A stretch of 64,000 nucleotides of DNA, from assembly GCF_016862915.1 (NCBI RefSeq), contig NZ_BONW01000022.1, positions 124,001 through 188,000 of the forward strand, written 5' to 3'. The translations under genes and the position numbers were made by a program. The stretch's first letter is position 1. The number at the start of each line of letters is the position of its first letter. Source of the DNA: Plantactinospora endophytica. Its GTDB lineage: Bacteria > Actinomycetota > Actinomycetes > Mycobacteriales > Micromonosporaceae. Below are positions 1 through 7,691 of this stretch, piece by piece. The notes beneath the pieces were generated by a model, which was not told the DNA's origin, ran no database searches, and saw nothing but the letters and a program-made list of their open reading frames with translations.

Positions 1-2
1 GC

Positions 3-335
3 CTGGCACAGTGGGACGCCCCGATCCCGGCCGGGATCACCCCCGACCAGTACAACGGGTGGTCCGGCGGCTCGATGGCGCTCACCGCGCCGGTCTCCGG
101 TACCCGGCTGACCAGCCCGGCCGAGGCCGACTGGATCTGCGCGAGCACCTTCGGCGGCGGCTGGAAGATGGCCGAATTCCACGACGGGTACTACTTCCTC
201 CGGCGCCCCTTCCCCGGCCCGATCCCGCCGCTGCGGCTGCGCAGCGGTTGGAACCTCTGGGGACACGGCACCCTGCCCACCAACACCCGGTTCTGGGCGC
301 ACATCAACGACCAGGCGGGCAACCCCTGGAACTGA
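3..335 (+). CDS. C-terminal part of an unknown protein (5' end outside window)
   Basis: The frame is open from the window edge to a TGA at 333-335, so only the last 110 residues are visible. The fragment is rich in Trp, Gly and aromatic residues and ends in a run of WNLWGHG, FWAHIND and GNPWN-type segments, more like a secreted or surface domain than an enzyme core. I recognise no family. An internal ATG at 75 exists, but the same frame stays open upstream of it, so this is a truncated longer gene. A strong hairpin follows 33 bases after the stop and supports the gene end. Function unknown. Confidence 0.6.
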   Translation: MAQWDAPIPAGITPDQYNGWSGGSMALTAPVSGTRLTSPAEADWICASTFGGGWKMAEFHDGYYFLRRPFPGPIPPLRLRSGWNLWGHGTLPTNTRFWAHINDQAGNPWN

Positions 336-367
336 CCGGGCCTCTTGTCTACCGTTCGACAGTGTTG

Positions 368-402
368 GACGGCGCACGGCGGATCCCCCGCCGTGCGCCG
401 TC
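368..402 (+). terminator. Perfect 15-bp stem hairpin
   Basis: The arms 368-382 and 388-402 are perfect reverse complements (GACGGCGCACGGCGG and its complement) around a 5-base loop. It lies just past the stop of the partial gene. There is no T tract, as is common for actinobacterial terminators. The rest of 336-581 shows no gene. Confidence 0.7.
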
Positions 403-581
403 GTCCGTCCCGGGGTCGCATCGGCGTCCGTCGGTGGTCAGGCACCCGGTCATCGGGTACGTCGGCAGCCGTTCCGGATCGGTACACCTGGCCGTCACCG
501 TTCGCACCTGCCCCGACGCGCTCGGTCGACATACGGTGGCGACAGTCCTTCTGAAGTGGACGGTCGGTCGGGAGGTGGCCG

Positions 582-1055
582 ATGAGCTCACCTGCACCGC
601 TGGTTCGGTCCGTCGGATCGTTCCGCCGGATGATGTGCCTGATCACCCTGCACTTCCAGCCGGAGATGCCGCACCTGACCGCCGTCGACCCCGCCAACCC
701 GTGCCGTCGACAGCCGCGCTGCGACTGCGGACGTAAGCTCCTGCCCGCCGAGATCGAGCACGAGTACGGCGAGGCCGGCGACGGGGATCGGCTCTGCGAG
801 CGGGTCAGGGTCTGCCTTCGGTACGGACACGAAAAGCGGTGGCTCTCGCACACGACGCCGGGCGTGCGTACCGTGCCGATCCGGGAGATACCGGCACACC
901 GCCGCAGGGGCTACGACACCGCCGACTGCCAGTACGCCTTTCTCTGCGTGGTCTGCGGCGACATCGCCCGACTCGACCAGAACCACGACTGGGAGACGGA
1001 GTGGTGGGGACGAAGGTGCCGGCACTGCGGCCTGACGTTCCACGACGACGACTGA
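582..1055 (+). CDS. Hypothetical cysteine-rich protein, possible zinc ribbon
   Basis: A 157-residue protein starts at ATG 582, preceded by a GGGAGGT ribosome site seven bases upstream. It carries several Cys pairs: C-D-C-G near residue 48, CVVCG near 123 and CRHCG near 149, spaced as in zinc-binding ribbons. The middle is rich in Arg and His. A later in-frame Met near residue 17 is possible but lacks a better site. I do not recognise the family. It stands alone between the preceding hairpin and the glycosidase. The call as a real gene rests on the ribosome site and on the ordered Cys motifs; zinc binding is inferred. Confidence 0.6.
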   Translation: MSSPAPLVRSVGSFRRMMCLITLHFQPEMPHLTAVDPANPCRRQPRCDCGRKLLPAEIEHEYGEAGDGDRLCERVRVCLRYGHEKRWLSHTTPGVRTVPIREIPAHRRRGYDTADCQYAFLCVVCGDIARLDQNHDWETEWWGRRCRHCGLTFHDDD

Positions 1056-1089
1056 GTCGGCTCGCTGGTCGCGGATTGCGTCGCTGAGA

Positions 1090-1185
1090 CTGTGTCGCGG
1101 AGCTGTATGGGTGGGGCTGTATCAATGGGGCTGTATCGCGGGTTGTGTCGGTGGGGTTGTGCCGGTGGGATTCTGTCGGTGGGGC
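1090..1185. repeat. Degenerate GGTGGGGCTGTATC-type microrepeats
   Basis: The leader between the Cys-rich gene and the glycosidase holds about five degenerate copies of a 14-18 base G/T-rich motif (GGGGCTGTATC, GGTTGTGTCGGTGGGG, GGTTGTGCCGGTGGG and so on). The + strand is unusually poor in C here. Role unknown; it could be replication slippage or a G-rich structured leader. Confidence 0.5.
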
Positions 1186-1220
1186 GGCGCGGATCGGGCC
1201 GGTGGTGGTAGGAATTCGCC

Positions 1221-2807
1221 ATGCCGTTGCGCCGTCGTGCTGTCCGTCCATCGTGGTCGGTCGGGTTCACGTACCGTTTGCTGGTGGCCTGTTTGGCGTC
1301 GGCGGCGACGCTGGCGCCGACCGCACCGGTGGCTGCCGGACCGGCCTCCGCCGCCGGATGGGCCTCCGTCTCGGTGCCCGTCGCCGTCGACGGCCGCGCG
1401 GCGGCCGTCACGTACACGTCGGCCGATGTCGGCTTCGCCGAGGGGCACGGGGTGGTCGACGGCGACCTGGGCCGCCGGCTCGACGGGATGGTGGCCTACC
1501 TGCCCGGCCGATCGCCGATGGTGCGGGTGGACCTGAACTGGTGGTACGTGCAGGAGTGCCGGACCTGCGCGCTGCGCTGGGACAAGCTCGACACGCTGGT
1601 CGACGCCGCCACCGCCCGGGGCATCCGGGTCCTGGTGGTGCTGGCGTACGCGCCGCCGTGGGCGAACGGCGGGCACGCCGACGACAAGTGGTTCCCGACT
1701 AGCGACGCCGACTGGACCGCGATCGTCGACCGGACGGTCGAACGGTACGCCGGCAGGGTCTTCGCGTACGAGGTGTGGAACGAGCCGAACAACGCCGCTA
1801 CCAGCACCCACTCCGGGTACGGCAACTACGACGGTGACGCCCGGCTGCGCTACTGGCAGTTGGCCAAGCTCGCCTACCAGCGGATTCACGCGGCGTGCGA
1901 GTCGTGCGTGGTGCTGGCCGGTGCGTCCGGCAACGGCACCCCGAACACCGAGACCAGCAACCCGAGAGAGTCCGGCGCCTGGCTGGACTGGGCGTACGCC
2001 AACGGGTACGGCGGCTACTTCGACGCGGTGACACACCATCCGTACCCGGCCTGGAGCGTCGGCTTCGGGCCGGCTCGACCGGAGTGCCGTACCCGATGGT
2101 GGAACCAGTTCGGGCCACCCGGCGAGTCCCCCGCCTGCGGCGAACTCGCGTACGTCCGCTCGATCATGGTCAAGTGGGGCGACGGCGCGAAGAAGATCTG
2201 GGGTACGGAGTGGGGCTACCCGACGGCGGGCACCACGGTGATTCCCCGGGCCACCCTCCGCGATCACGTGGTGCAGGGCGTCCACCTGTGGCGGTCACTG
2301 ACTTACACCGGCCCGCTGTTCCTGTTCTCGTACCGGGACGCCTGCACGGACAGCGCCGATCCGGAATGCAACTTCGGTGTGGTGAACCGGGACTTCACCG
2401 AGAAGGACATCCTGTTCCCGGACCTGCGCGACGCGCTGAGCGAGCAGTGGCGGCCAGTACTGGAAAGCGGCCAGACCATGCGCCGATGGGCCAACCTGCT
2501 CTCCGAAGTGGTCACCGGCTACCCGCACCGCTACCAGCTCTCCTTGCAGGACGACGGAAACCTCGTCATGTACCAGCAGCACGGTGCGGCCTACTGGGCC
2601 ACCGGTACCCGGGACGGCGTGGCACTGGTCAACCAGCCCGACGGCAACGTGGTGCTCCGGCGGGCGGACGGCACCGTTGTCTGGCCCACCGGTACGGGCG
2701 GCAGCGGCCCGGCCCGGCTGATCATGCAACACGACGGGAACCTGGTGCTCTACCGAGTGAGCGACGCCAAGGTGATCTGGGCAAGCAACACGGTCCGGGC
2801 CCGGTAG
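1221..2807 (+). CDS. Secreted glycoside hydrolase (clan GH-A) with C-terminal bulb-type lectin domain
   Basis: 528 residues, starting at ATG 1221. The N-terminus has basic residues and a hydrophobic stretch ending near residue 45 (signal peptide). Residues about 60-410 form a TIM-barrel hydrolase: VWNEPNN carries the likely acid/base Glu188 and GTEWGYP the likely nucleophile Glu330, the pattern of clan GH-A (GH5/GH39-like) families. Residues about 430-528 hold three bulb-lectin (B_lectin) repeats of the form LxxQxDGNLVxY, a mannose-binding fold. It probably acts outside the cell on a plant or microbial glycan, with the lectin as carbohydrate-binding module. The exact GH family and substrate cannot be told from sequence inspection. 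It is monocistronic by its flanks. Confidence 0.85.
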   Translation: MPLRRRAVRPSWSVGFTYRLLVACLASAATLAPTAPVAAGPASAAGWASVSVPVAVDGRAAAVTYTSADVGFAEGHGVVDGDLGRRLDGMVAYLPGRSPMVRVDLNWWYVQECRTCALRWDKLDTLVDAATARGIRVLVVLAYAPPWANGGHADDKWFPTSDADWTAIVDRTVERYAGRVFAYEVWNEPNNAATSTHSGYGNYDGDARLRYWQLAKLAYQRIHAACESCVVLAGASGNGTPNTETSNPRESGAWLDWAYANGYGGYFDAVTHHPYPAWSVGFGPARPECRTRWWNQFGPPGESPACGELAYVRSIMVKWGDGAKKIWGTEWGYPTAGTTVIPRATLRDHVVQGVHLWRSLTYTGPLFLFSYRDACTDSADPECNFGVVNRDFTEKDILFPDLRDALSEQWRPVLESGQTMRRWANLLSEVVTGYPHRYQLSLQDDGNLVMYQQHGAAYWATGTRDGVALVNQPDGNVVLRRADGTVVWPTGTGGSGPARLIMQHDGNLVLYRVSDAKVIWASNTVRAR

Positions 2808-2925
2808 TGCGATCCCTTGGGTACCGAGAGGCCGGTGCGGGTACCGAATCGGCGCGCTTGGACGGTGCGGCGAGGCGGCATCAATGCCACGGAGATTGTG
2901 CGTCATGTCGACGGACGGAGATGTT

Positions 2926-3404
2926 GTGAGGCGATTCGCTGACACCACCAAGCGCCTGCTGGCTGCGAGCCTCCTCGTCGCGTCGCCGGAGTATCGGCCG
3001 CCTGTCAGAGCGGCGACAGCACGGATCAGTCGCCATCGGGCACGCCGGCCGCGTCGGCGGGACCATCGTTGAACGTCGAGGAGGCTTCGCTGGCGGTGTG
3101 CATGCAGGTGGTTGCTGCCATCGGCGGATTCAGCGGTGCCGCCCTCCGTGACGCCAAGGAGATGAGCAGCGGGCAGATCACCCCTGCGGAGTTCGGTCAA
3201 CGGCTGCGGCCTCTCTACACGACCGCCGCGACGAAACTGCGGGAGCTGGCGCCGCAGGCTGCGGATGGCACCCTGCGGACCGCGATCGAAGGGTGGGCCA
3301 AGCGGATGGACGACGGCGCGGCGGCGCCCGATCCAGCGGAGTACCACACCGCACACATGCGCCCCATCAACGACGAGATCGAGAAGACCTGCAAGCTCGG
3401 GTAA
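2926..3404 (+). pseudogene. Putative lipoprotein gene with a one-base frameshift in the signal peptide
   Basis: GTG 2926 has a GGAG ribosome site six bases upstream. It opens a classical signal peptide (RRFADTTKRLLAASLLVA) that runs out of frame near 2983. The downstream frame, without a good start, continues AGVSAAC-QSGDSTDQSPSG, a lipobox-like Cys followed by a Ser/Thr/Pro linker. It then runs through a mature domain (residues from 3069, NVEEASLAVCMQ...) to the stop at 3404. One missing base around 2980-2985 joins the two into a standard lipoprotein of about 159 residues. Alternatively, a shorter protein starts at TTG 3069, but that start has no convincing ribosome site. The mature domain has two Cys and no recognisable fold. 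A sequencing error cannot be excluded. Confidence 0.6.
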
Positions 3405-3480
3405 CCGGGGGCGCGGTCATCACGGACCGTTGCGGGCCGATCGCTAGGTGGACGAGCTAATTCTAAATCAGTGTTGATGT

Positions 3481-3940
3481 GTGTCTGCTGCTCCGCTGGA
3501 GTCGGTGCCCTTCTCCGAGCTGTTGCGGCAGCCTGCAGAGACCACCGACCGACTAACCCGCGCCCGAGCCGTGCGCCTGCGTCGGCGCGATGCGGCTGAC
3601 CTGGTACTGATGTCGGCCGACCGCGCCGAAGCCGAAGCCGAAGTAATCGATGTGACCGCCAGGCTGCTTGCCGGGCATCGCCCGCCGCAATCCAGATCTC
3701 GTACGCAAGGTACTACCCTCCGCGCTGCCCTGGGTCCGGTTCCTGCCGACCGCCGACGTCGACACGATGTCCGATGAGTTCGTGGCTACGACGGAGGCCG
3801 CCGCAGCGGTCGGTAACACCACACCGGTGTCGCAACTGCTAGTCGAGTGGCGGCATACCGCCGAGATCCACGCCGACCCAGACCTATATCGAGCGTTGAC
3901 GGGTCCACGCGACGACTTTGGACCGGTAGCGCGCCAGTAA
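3481..3940 (+). pseudogene. Phd/YefM-like antitoxin broken by a one-base frameshift
   Basis: The first frame starts at GTG 3481 and encodes a prevent-host-death-type N-terminus (FSELLRQPAETTDRL, then LVLMSADRAEAEAEV and VTARLLAG). It is then lost near 3680. The next frame continues seamlessly with ARRNPDLVRKVLPSALPWVRFLP and ends in LLVEWRHTAEIHADPDL and DDFGPVARQ. This matches the usual actinobacterial antitoxin of about 150 residues, in which the C-terminal WRHTAE...DDFGPV segment is characteristic. One extra base in the GCCGGGCATCGCC stretch explains the break. No RelE-type toxin follows on the + strand, so the system looks solitary and inactive. No ribosome site precedes the GTG, so translation may have been leaderless. 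Confidence 0.7.
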
Positions 3941-3952
3941 CGCGGCAAGTCC

Positions 3953-4007
3953 CAAGATTCTTGGAGATTTATGGCTCGCTGCGAGCCATAAATCTCCAAG
4001 AATCTTG
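3953..4007. repeat. Perfect 27-bp inverted repeat with a one-base loop
   Basis: Arms 3953-3979 and 3981-4007 are exact reverse complements around a single T at 3980. The arms are far richer in A/T than the flanks (they contain CAAGATTCTTGG and AGATTTATGG). The outer part of each arm is itself an odd palindrome, CAAGA-T-TCTTG. There is no T tract. It sits directly behind the broken antitoxin gene. It could be an extragenic palindromic repeat, a terminator or a mobile miniature element; copies elsewhere in the genome would decide. Confidence 0.85.
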
Positions 4008-4076
4008 ACGGCTGACCTGCGGCGTCGATCCCGGCCGCCAATGGCGGATTCGATACGGTCGACGGGGCCGCAGCCG

Positions 4077-4121
4077 GTTATAACGTGGAGGGTGCCGACG
4101 ATGGCGACCGTTGAAAAGTGA
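4077..4121 (+). pseudogene. Six-codon stub with promoter and ribosome site (remnant of an XRE-type regulator?)
   Basis: A TATAAC box (4078-4083) and GGAGGG (4087-4092) precede ATG 4101, which opens MATVEK and then stops at TGA 4119. MATVEKW is a common N-terminus of small actinobacterial helix-turn-helix proteins that often lie next to a short GntR regulator, as here. I infer that this is the 5' remnant of such a gene, with the rest lost or diverged. The remainder of 4008-4264 holds no other gene. Confidence 0.35.
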
Positions 4122-4203
4122 AGGCAAGGACTACACGAGGCTGCGTCCCTCAGCCAGGGGCTGTCGAGTCGACCAAGAACCACGCTACCGGCATCTGACC
4201 GAG

Positions 4204-4213
4204 CCTATATAGG
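4204..4213. promoter_or_regulatory. CCTATATAGG palindrome
   Basis: A perfect 10-bp palindrome in otherwise GC-rich DNA, 52 bases beyond the 3' end of the GntR gene. Its TATATA core matches the two TATATA-containing elements in front of the same gene, so it may be a third binding site. Confidence 0.35.
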
Positions 4214-4264
4214 TCGGCATGTCCCAACCTGCCCGGTTGAACGGACCGCCCGAGACAGCCTGGC

Positions 4265-4498
4265 TCAGCCGACTGAACCCGAGTCCTCCACCACGAACAC
4301 GCCGACCCCGCCAACACCCTCAACAACGCCTTCGACTTTGAGGGCGTTGATCGCCTGACGGACCACGATCGCTGACACGTCGTACTGTTTGCACAGCTCA
4401 CTCGTGGACGGCAACTTGTCGCCGGGACGAAGATCGCCGGTGGCGATCTGGGCGCGGATGCTGTCGACGATCTGCGCCCATTTGGGCTTGGCGGGCAT
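4265..4498 (-). CDS. Short GntR-family winged-helix regulator
   Basis: 77 residues, starting at ATG 4498 with GGGAG seven bases upstream. It is a bare GntR winged helix: WAQIVDSIRAQIATGDLRPGDKLPS, then the recognition helix region YDVSAIVVRQAINALKVEG and the wing VEGVGGVGVFVVED. No effector-binding domain follows, as in the very short YtrA-like or element-encoded GntR repressors. It is the only gene in this decayed patch that looks intact. AT-rich repeats in its own leader suggest autoregulation. Similar short GntR proteins accompany integrative elements and toxin-antitoxin loci; which role applies here is not shown. Confidence 0.85.
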   Translation of the reverse strand: MPAKPKWAQIVDSIRAQIATGDLRPGDKLPSTSELCKQYDVSAIVVRQAINALKVEGVVEGVGGVGVFVVEDSGSVG

Positions 4499-4538
4499 AG
4501 TGACTCCCAGGTCTGCACCGCCATTTGATCACGCCGAA

Positions 4539-4597
4539 CCTTATATAGCAAGCAATAGCAGCCCAATGCTTGCGCGTACATCACCTGTTATATATGC
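4539..4597 (-). promoter_or_regulatory. GntR promoter region with two TATATA operator candidates
   Basis: Read on the minus strand, GCATATATAAC (4587-4597) and GCTATATAAGG (4539-4549) are near-identical elements about 48 bases apart in the leader of the GntR gene. The second could double as its -10 region. Both are AT islands in about 70% GC sequence. Binding by the GntR protein is inferred. Confidence 0.45.
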
Positions 4598-4771
4598 TTC
4601 CCTTCGACCGGCTCCCAGGTCTGCAACCCACGGGCTGGTTTGTTCCATCGCGCAGAGCCCGGCCGGCCTACTCTCCCGGGCCGGCCGGGTGCCCCCACCT
4701 GCCCTTACTCGGCTCTCTCCGGCCAGACGGGAGGCACCAATGGATCCCATCCCCCACCCCGGGACCACCTC

Positions 4772-5680
4772 GTGACCGCCCTATCCCGGACCGCGTACGC
4801 GGCCTTTGCGCGTGCCCGGATGGCGGAGGCGCGGCGGGTGGTGCTCGGGCACGCCGTCTGCGCGTACACGGGGGTGTGTCTGGGGTGTGGGCGGCCCGGG
4901 CCGTGCGCGACCCTGGTCGCCGCCCGGCGGACGCTGGCCCACCACACGCAGCGGACGACGAACCAACGGCCGCACCACTACGGCCACCGGCAGCTCCCGA
5001 TGATGACCGGAGACGTGAGCGCCCCGCTCCCCGCCGACGAGTTGCGGGCCGCCTGCCTGGCCGTCGAGTCCGCGCTCGACCGGGCCGGCCGGCAACTCTC
5101 CGGAGTCGAGCATCCGCTCCCGTCCGCCGGGCTGGCACGTTGGGGCGACGCGCTCACCGATGCCTGGTCGGCGCTCGGGCTGGTCTATTCCGGCATCGCC
5201 GAGGCCCGGAAGCTGCCCGACGCCATCCCTACGAACGTCCGGGACGTGCTCGACGGATTGGCGGCGGCCCGGGCGGACGCCGCGCGGGCCGGGGAGGCGG
5301 CCGGGCGGGTTCGACGCCAGCTCGCCGCCGCCGAGGACCGGCTCCGCCGGACCAGCGCCGACCGGCCGGCCCTGCTCGCCGCCGACCGGTGGCGCACAGC
5401 CGCCGCCCGCCTCGATCTGGTCACCGCCCGGCTGGCGATCGGCGCCCGAGCCATTGACCGGTACGCCGCCGCGCTCGCCAATCCCAGCCAGGCGCTTCGA
5501 CCAGCAGCGGAACTCCGACCGGCAACAACCGTCGCCGTTCCACCCATGGTCATCGCGGCCGGGGCGAGGACGGCCGGAGCCGTGCTGCTCACCTTGCACC
5601 CATGGACCGGTTGGCGGGGCTTGCTCGCCCGGCTACGCCGACAACGCCAACTCGACCACCATCGGAGCCCCCTGTGGTGA
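4772..5680 (+). CDS. Hypothetical protein: Cys-rich N-terminus followed by an alpha-helical coiled-coil region
   Basis: The frame gives about 302 residues from GTG 4772. Residues 1-60 resemble a small actinobacterial protein with the motif YTGVCLGCGRPGPC, four closely spaced Cys. From about residue 80 the sequence is Ala/Arg/Leu-rich and helical (AAARADAARAGEAAGRVRRQ), ending in a hydrophobic and basic tail. GTG 5015, with CGGAG four bases ahead, could start the second part as its own protein, so this may be two genes read in one frame. The stop overlaps the next start, which implies co-translation. No function recognised. Confidence 0.55.
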   Translation: MTALSRTAYAAFARARMAEARRVVLGHAVCAYTGVCLGCGRPGPCATLVAARRTLAHHTQRTTNQRPHHYGHRQLPMMTGDVSAPLPADELRAACLAVESALDRAGRQLSGVEHPLPSAGLARWGDALTDAWSALGLVYSGIAEARKLPDAIPTNVRDVLDGLAAARADAARAGEAAGRVRRQLAAAEDRLRRTSADRPALLAADRWRTAAARLDLVTARLAIGARAIDRYAAALANPSQALRPAAELRPATTVAVPPMVIAAGARTAGAVLLTLHPWTGWRGLLARLRRQRQLDHHRSPLW

Positions 5681-6243
5681 GCCGCTACGCCGCCGGGCTG
5701 CGCGACCTCGCCATCGGCAAGGTACGCGACCACCAGCACCGGATCGACCGGTTCGACGAGCCGGACTGGCACCGTTACGGCCTCCTCGTCGACACCGCGT
5801 TCCGGCTCGCCGCGCACCGGCGTTTCCGGCCCGACGGGCAGGATCGCGCCCCGGTGATCCGGTTCGTGGCGAGCGTGCGGGAGCGCTACCATCACACCGG
5901 CTACGACCTCGATCCGAGGCTGGCCGAGTCGCTGCTCTGGGCGACCCTGGCCGGCGAACCAACACCGGAGCCGTTGCACTCACAGACGCACACGGCGCAG
6001 ACGCTGCTGCTCATCGGCCTTCTCGATGACGAGGGCCTGTCCCGCGCCGAACTCGACCGCTTCCTCGCCGACGCCGAAGGCGACGTGACGGACGACGTAA
6101 CCGCTGACCCGCTGGACGACGCGCCGAATGAGACGACGAACGACGTAAGGCAAGACGCAACGAGCCACGCAGCAACCGACGCGCCGGGCGAAACCGACGA
6201 GGACGGTACCGAGCCGGACACGCCCGCCCGATCCGACGCCTAG
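5677..6243 (+). CDS. Hypothetical protein with acidic C-terminal tail
   Basis: GTG 5677 overlaps the preceding TGA as GTGA (GTG 5674 is also in frame), so translation is probably coupled. The 188-residue product has a compact N-terminal region (YAAGLRDLAIGKVRDHQHRI, then VIRFVASVRERYHHTGYDLD and LLWATLAGEPTPE). From about residue 125 it has a low-complexity Asp/Thr/Ala tail full of DDVTADPLDDAP-like segments. No family recognised. Its stop codon overlaps the stop of the convergent MocR gene within a CTAG. Confidence 0.6.
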   Translation: MSRYAAGLRDLAIGKVRDHQHRIDRFDEPDWHRYGLLVDTAFRLAAHRRFRPDGQDRAPVIRFVASVRERYHHTGYDLDPRLAESLLWATLAGEPTPEPLHSQTHTAQTLLLIGLLDDEGLSRAELDRFLADAEGDVTDDVTADPLDDAPNETTNDVRQDATSHAATDAPGETDEDGTEPDTPARSDA

Positions 6244-7643
6244 AGGAGCGTGCCGATCGTCCGCACGGCATCCTGGATCATGTCCTCGGTCAGGTTCCCG
6301 AAGCCGAGTACGAGTTGCGGTGGCGTACTCGACCCGTCGGCCCGGTAGCCGCTCATCCCGTACAGGCCGATCCGCTGCGCCCGCGCCCGCTCGATGACCG
6401 TCCGCTCGTCGACATCCACCGGCAGGTGGGCCACGGCGTGGAAACCCGCCGCCAGCCCGGTCAGCGTGACGGTCGGGGCGTACGCCGCGAGGGCGGAGAC
6501 GAGGGCCTGGCGGCGGGCGGCGTACCGGCTGCGCATCCGGCGCAGGTGCCGGTCGTAGCGGCCGGAATTGATCAGCGTGGCGACGGTGAGCTGGTCCAGC
6601 AGCGACGATCCCCGGTCGGCGAGCCGCTTGTCGTCGACGATCGCGCTGTTCAGAGCCGGCGGGCAGAGCATCCAGCCGAGCCGGATCGCCGGGGCGAGCG
6701 TCTTGCTGACCGTGCCGATCGTGATCACATGGTCGGGGGCGAGACCCTGGAGGCTGCCGACAGGTTCCCGGTCGTAGCGGAACTCGGCGTCGTAGTCGTC
6801 CTCCACGATGATTGCGTCGTGCCGGATCGCCCAGGCGACCAGCGCCCGTCTCCGCTCCGGCGCCATCACCACCCCGGTCGGCCACTGGTGGGCCGGGGTG
6901 ACCACCACGGCGCGCACCCCGCTGCCGGCAAGCGCGTCGACGTCGATCCCGTCGGCGTCGACCGGTACCGGTACGGCTCGTAGGCCGGCGCGGGCGGTGG
7001 CGGCCAGGGCGCTGTCGTCGCCGTACCCGGGATCCTCGAACGCGACCCGTCGGTGACCGGCCTGCCGCAGGACGCCGAGGGCCAGGTTGAGGCCCTGGGC
7101 GAAGCCGCCGCAGGCGACGACGTTGTCGGGGTCGGCGTGCGCCGCCCGGACCCGGCGCAGGTAGCCGGCGATCGTCTCCCGGAAGGTCGGGTTGCCGCCG
7201 GAGTCGCCGTAGCCGAAGGCGGCGTTCGGGGCGAGCCGGCACGCCTCGCGCTGCGCCGCCAGCCACTCCGCGCGCGGAAAGCTGGCGAGATCGGGTACGC
7301 CTGCGGCGAAGTCGGCGCGCAACGGCCGGGTCACCGCGGCCGGCGCCGCGACCGGAGCCAACGTCCCGGCGGGGAGCGGGGCGACCCGGGTGGCGGATCC
7401 GGTACGGGTGCTCAGATAGCCCTCGGCGTGCAGTTGGCCGTAGCAGTCCTGGACCAGACCCCGGCTGACGCCGAGTTGCCGGGCGAGTTCACGGGAGGAC
7501 GGCAGCCGCTCGCCGGCCCGGAGCCGACCGCAGCGGATCGCGTCCCGGAGTGCGCCCTCCAACTGTGCGCGCAGCGGTTCGCGGCTGTCCCGGTCCAACG
7601 GCACGAGCAGCTCCGGACCCGAACCGGCCCACTCAACCACCAT
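6240..7643 (-). CDS. MocR/PdxR-type regulator: GntR DNA-binding domain fused to a PLP aminotransferase domain
   Basis: 467 residues from ATG 7643. Residues about 15-85 are a GntR winged helix (LRAGERLPSSRELARQLGVS). The rest is a fold-type I aminotransferase domain with GYGDSGGNPTFRE, the VEDDYDAEFRYD segment and the PLP lysine in GTVSKTLAPAIRLGW. MocR proteins sense PLP or an amine-derived ligand and often control a divergent transporter or vitamin B6 gene. Here a major facilitator gene is divergent with only 48 bp between, so it is the likely target. Classical PdxR activates pdxST, which are not in this window. The ligand is unknown. Confidence 0.9.
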   Translation of the reverse strand: MVVEWAGSGPELLVPLDRDSREPLRAQLEGALRDAIRCGRLRAGERLPSSRELARQLGVSRGLVQDCYGQLHAEGYLSTRTGSATRVAPLPAGTLAPVAAPAAVTRPLRADFAAGVPDLASFPRAEWLAAQREACRLAPNAAFGYGDSGGNPTFRETIAGYLRRVRAAHADPDNVVACGGFAQGLNLALGVLRQAGHRRVAFEDPGYGDDSALAATARAGLRAVPVPVDADGIDVDALAGSGVRAVVVTPAHQWPTGVVMAPERRRALVAWAIRHDAIIVEDDYDAEFRYDREPVGSLQGLAPDHVITIGTVSKTLAPAIRLGWMLCPPALNSAIVDDKRLADRGSSLLDQLTVATLINSGRYDRHLRRMRSRYAARRQALVSALAAYAPTVTLTGLAAGFHAVAHLPVDVDERTVIERARAQRIGLYGMSGYRADGSSTPPQLVLGFGNLTEDMIQDAVRTIGTLL

Positions 7644-7691
7644 GGAATTGGACCTTAGCGCGGGCCGGTTCCCCCTCCTAGGGTCGACGAC
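7644..7691. promoter_or_regulatory. Divergent promoter/operator between MocR and MFS genes
   Basis: The 48-bp gap holds GACCTTAG (near 7650) and CCTAGGGTC (near 7677), an imperfect inverted pair (GACC-TTAG / CTAG-GGTC). The spacing suits a MocR dimer controlling both genes. Inferred from layout only. Confidence 0.4.
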
